Shown here piece by piece: positions 9,411 to 10,980 of a DNA stretch of 10,980 bases. The notes under the pieces were generated by a model. It did no database searches, was not told where the DNA came from, and worked only from the letters and a program-made list of their open reading frames with translations. A program made the position numbers and the translations under genes. Source of the stretch: Mucidula mucida (Eukaryota; Basidiomycota; Agaricomycetes; Agaricales; Physalacriaceae); contig JADNYV010001001.1 of the NCBI GenBank assembly GCA_015501055.1, positions 1 through 10,980 of the forward strand. Direction: 5' to 3'. Within the stretch, counting starts at the first letter, position 1. Each line of letters begins with the position of its first letter.

Positions 9411-10980
9411 ATGTGGCCTATATTTGACTTCATTCCCCACTGGAAGGCATGGCAAGTCAAGCAAACCGTCTCTAGTGATCTTTGCCTTGATTGTTCTCGT
9501 CTAGTCGCGTCAAACAACAGGAGCAGATAATCGCTATCAATGCACTTCCCGATGTCTTTCATCAAAGTCTTTCCTCTGCCGACGTTCATATTCTGAACTT
9601 GCCGATCTCTGAGCTCGTGTCGAGCGTGCAAAAAGGTGAAAGAGATCCTGTACGCGACTTGAATGAGTTGTCCTCTTATCAGTGCTGATACTATACCGCC
9701 GTAACTGTTTCCTTAGAGCGACATTCTTATTGCATACGGCAAGAAGTCTCTAGAAGCCCATCGCGCGACTAACTGCCTGACCGAGATCATGATCTCATCG
9801 GCTCAGACATGGGCAAAGGAATGCAATCGTAACGGCCCACTCGCAGGCGTCCCGGTGAGCTTGAAAGATGTTTGTTCTTAGCTGCATGTATGACTGCAAT
9901 TCTAACCATGCATTCAGACAATCGGCATCTCAGGTTGGGACTCAACCTGCGGCATATCTGCATGGGTCGGAAAGCCACTGACTACGGATTCTACGATTGT
10001 CAAACTTCTTCGAGACGCAGGTGCCGTCCCATTCGTTAAAACCAACATCCCCATAACCCTTCTGTCCTTCGAATCTGCATCAGACCTGTTTGGCGTGGCT
10101 AAGAATCCACATAACCCGGCATATACACCTGGAGGCTCCTCTGGCGGTGAAGCCGCACTCTTGGCTTATGGTGGTGCACGAATTGGTATTGGTTCTGATG
10201 TGGCAGGCTCCGTTAGGATAACCCGCACATTACTCGGGTGTCTATACCATCAAATGTTCGACTGGAAGGATGCCAAGATGGGCAGCGCCACAAGCATTCT
10301 AGGGCAGGAAGGGGTACCAGCGGTGTATTCGCCCATGGCGCGTACCTTGAAGGATCTCGAGACGTTTTGGAAAGCCATCGTAAGCATGAAGCCCTGGGAA
10401 TATGAACATACAGTAAGTTCTATATCGAGACTTTTTGCTGTATTCATGAAATTATCGAGTGTTTGGAACTTCCCGTGGAGGACGGTCGACCTTTCGAACA
10501 AGACCCTTCGGTTTGGTGTGATGTGGGATGACGGGGTCGTGCGACCATCACCGGCATGTGCACGGCTCTCGAACTCGTCGTGGACTCAGTTCAACGTGCC
10601 GGACATACGGTTATCCCGATTACCCCGCTAGTCCATATGAGGGCTTAAAGCTTGCGTTCCAGTTGATGTGCGCAGACGCGATTAAGACTGCCACTGCGCC
10701 AATCAGATTCTGGGAGAGTAACGATCCCGGGATGCGTCAAGCGCGCTTGATATTCGGGATGCCACATTGGTTAAGAAAGCTATACGTCTGGTGGATCCGG
10801 TATGTCAAGCGGGACGAGATGTACGCTGGCCTTGTCGAAGTATGTTACGAAAAATCCGTAATGGAGTACTGGCCGCTGGTAGCAAAGAGAGAGGCTTATA
10901 AGAAGCAATGGTTCGACGACGTTTGGAAGTGGCAAGATATAGACTTCATCTTGACTGTGCCAAATAGCCTACCTGCCGTT
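9411..10980 (+). CDS. Amidase-signature family hydrolase, 3' end outside the window
   Basis: Amidase-signature enzymes hydrolyse amides to acid and ammonia (or amine) with a Ser-cisSer-Lys triad. All three elements are seen: Lys in PVSLKD (9864-9866), the cis-Ser in GGSSGGE (10137-10142), and the nucleophile Ser in SDVAGSVR (10209-10211). The start gives MWPIFDFIPHWKAWQ. Then come LPISELVSSVQKGERDP, intron 9650-9716, DILIAYGKKSLEAHRATN, NGPLAGVPVSLKD, intron 9870-9917 (CTAAC branch site), TIGISGWDST, PFVKTNIPITLLSFES, VYSPMARTLKDLE, intron 10413-10459, and the C-terminal half to PNSLPAV at the edge. The first splice (donor 9456 or 9468, acceptor 9504) does not keep frame as read. Further one-base shifts occur near 10220 (+1), 10275 (-1), 10473 (+1), 10564 (-1) and 10628 (-1). 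The gene is either miscalled in the assembly or inactive. The substrate cannot be told from sequence. Confidence 0.85.

Overview
The window looks like nuclear DNA of a filamentous fungus, most likely a mushroom-forming basidiomycete (Agaricomycetes). The reasons are many very short introns (about 44-67 nt, GT...AG, often with a CTRAY-like branch site), compact spacing between genes, and the fungal or basidiomycete character of the protein families. There is no sign of bacterial operons, rRNA, tRNA, CRISPR or a transposon. All identifications come from reading translated motifs by eye, not from a database search.

Layout. 1-686: no gene I can identify, only one short orphan ORF. 687-1388 (-): a short-chain dehydrogenase/reductase (SDR) relic with a clear Rossmann N-terminus and recognisable exon pieces, but broken frame and an apparently missing core. 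1497-1743 (-): an orphan open exon ending in a good GTGAGT splice donor, identity unknown. 1932-4192 (+): a complete three-exon gene for a Wapl-type cohesin-release factor. 4193-5612: about 1.4 kb with no convincing gene. 5613-9226 (+): a 17-exon gene for a secreted glutaminase A-like protein (GtaA family) with a C-terminal Ser-rich stalk, one membrane segment and a cytoplasmic tail. 9411-10980 (+): an amidase-signature enzyme running off the right edge.

The genes do not form an obvious cluster or pathway. The glutaminase-like protein and the amidase both act on amide bonds and could both release ammonia, but this is only a loose thematic link between neighbours.

The main anomaly is that the Wapl, glutaminase-like and amidase genes, otherwise well conserved, all carry isolated one-base frame breaks, mostly beside runs of the same base. 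Restoring one base at three places in Wapl gives a clean 724-residue frame. One base in the glutaminase gene gives a clean 926-residue frame. The amidase needs at least five changes, of both signs. Because this hits three unrelated genes with intact splice sites and motifs, assembly or sequencing indels are the simplest explanation. Decay of the locus is the alternative. The SDR relic is different, since it also seems to have lost a block of sequence. I found no convincing previously undescribed system.
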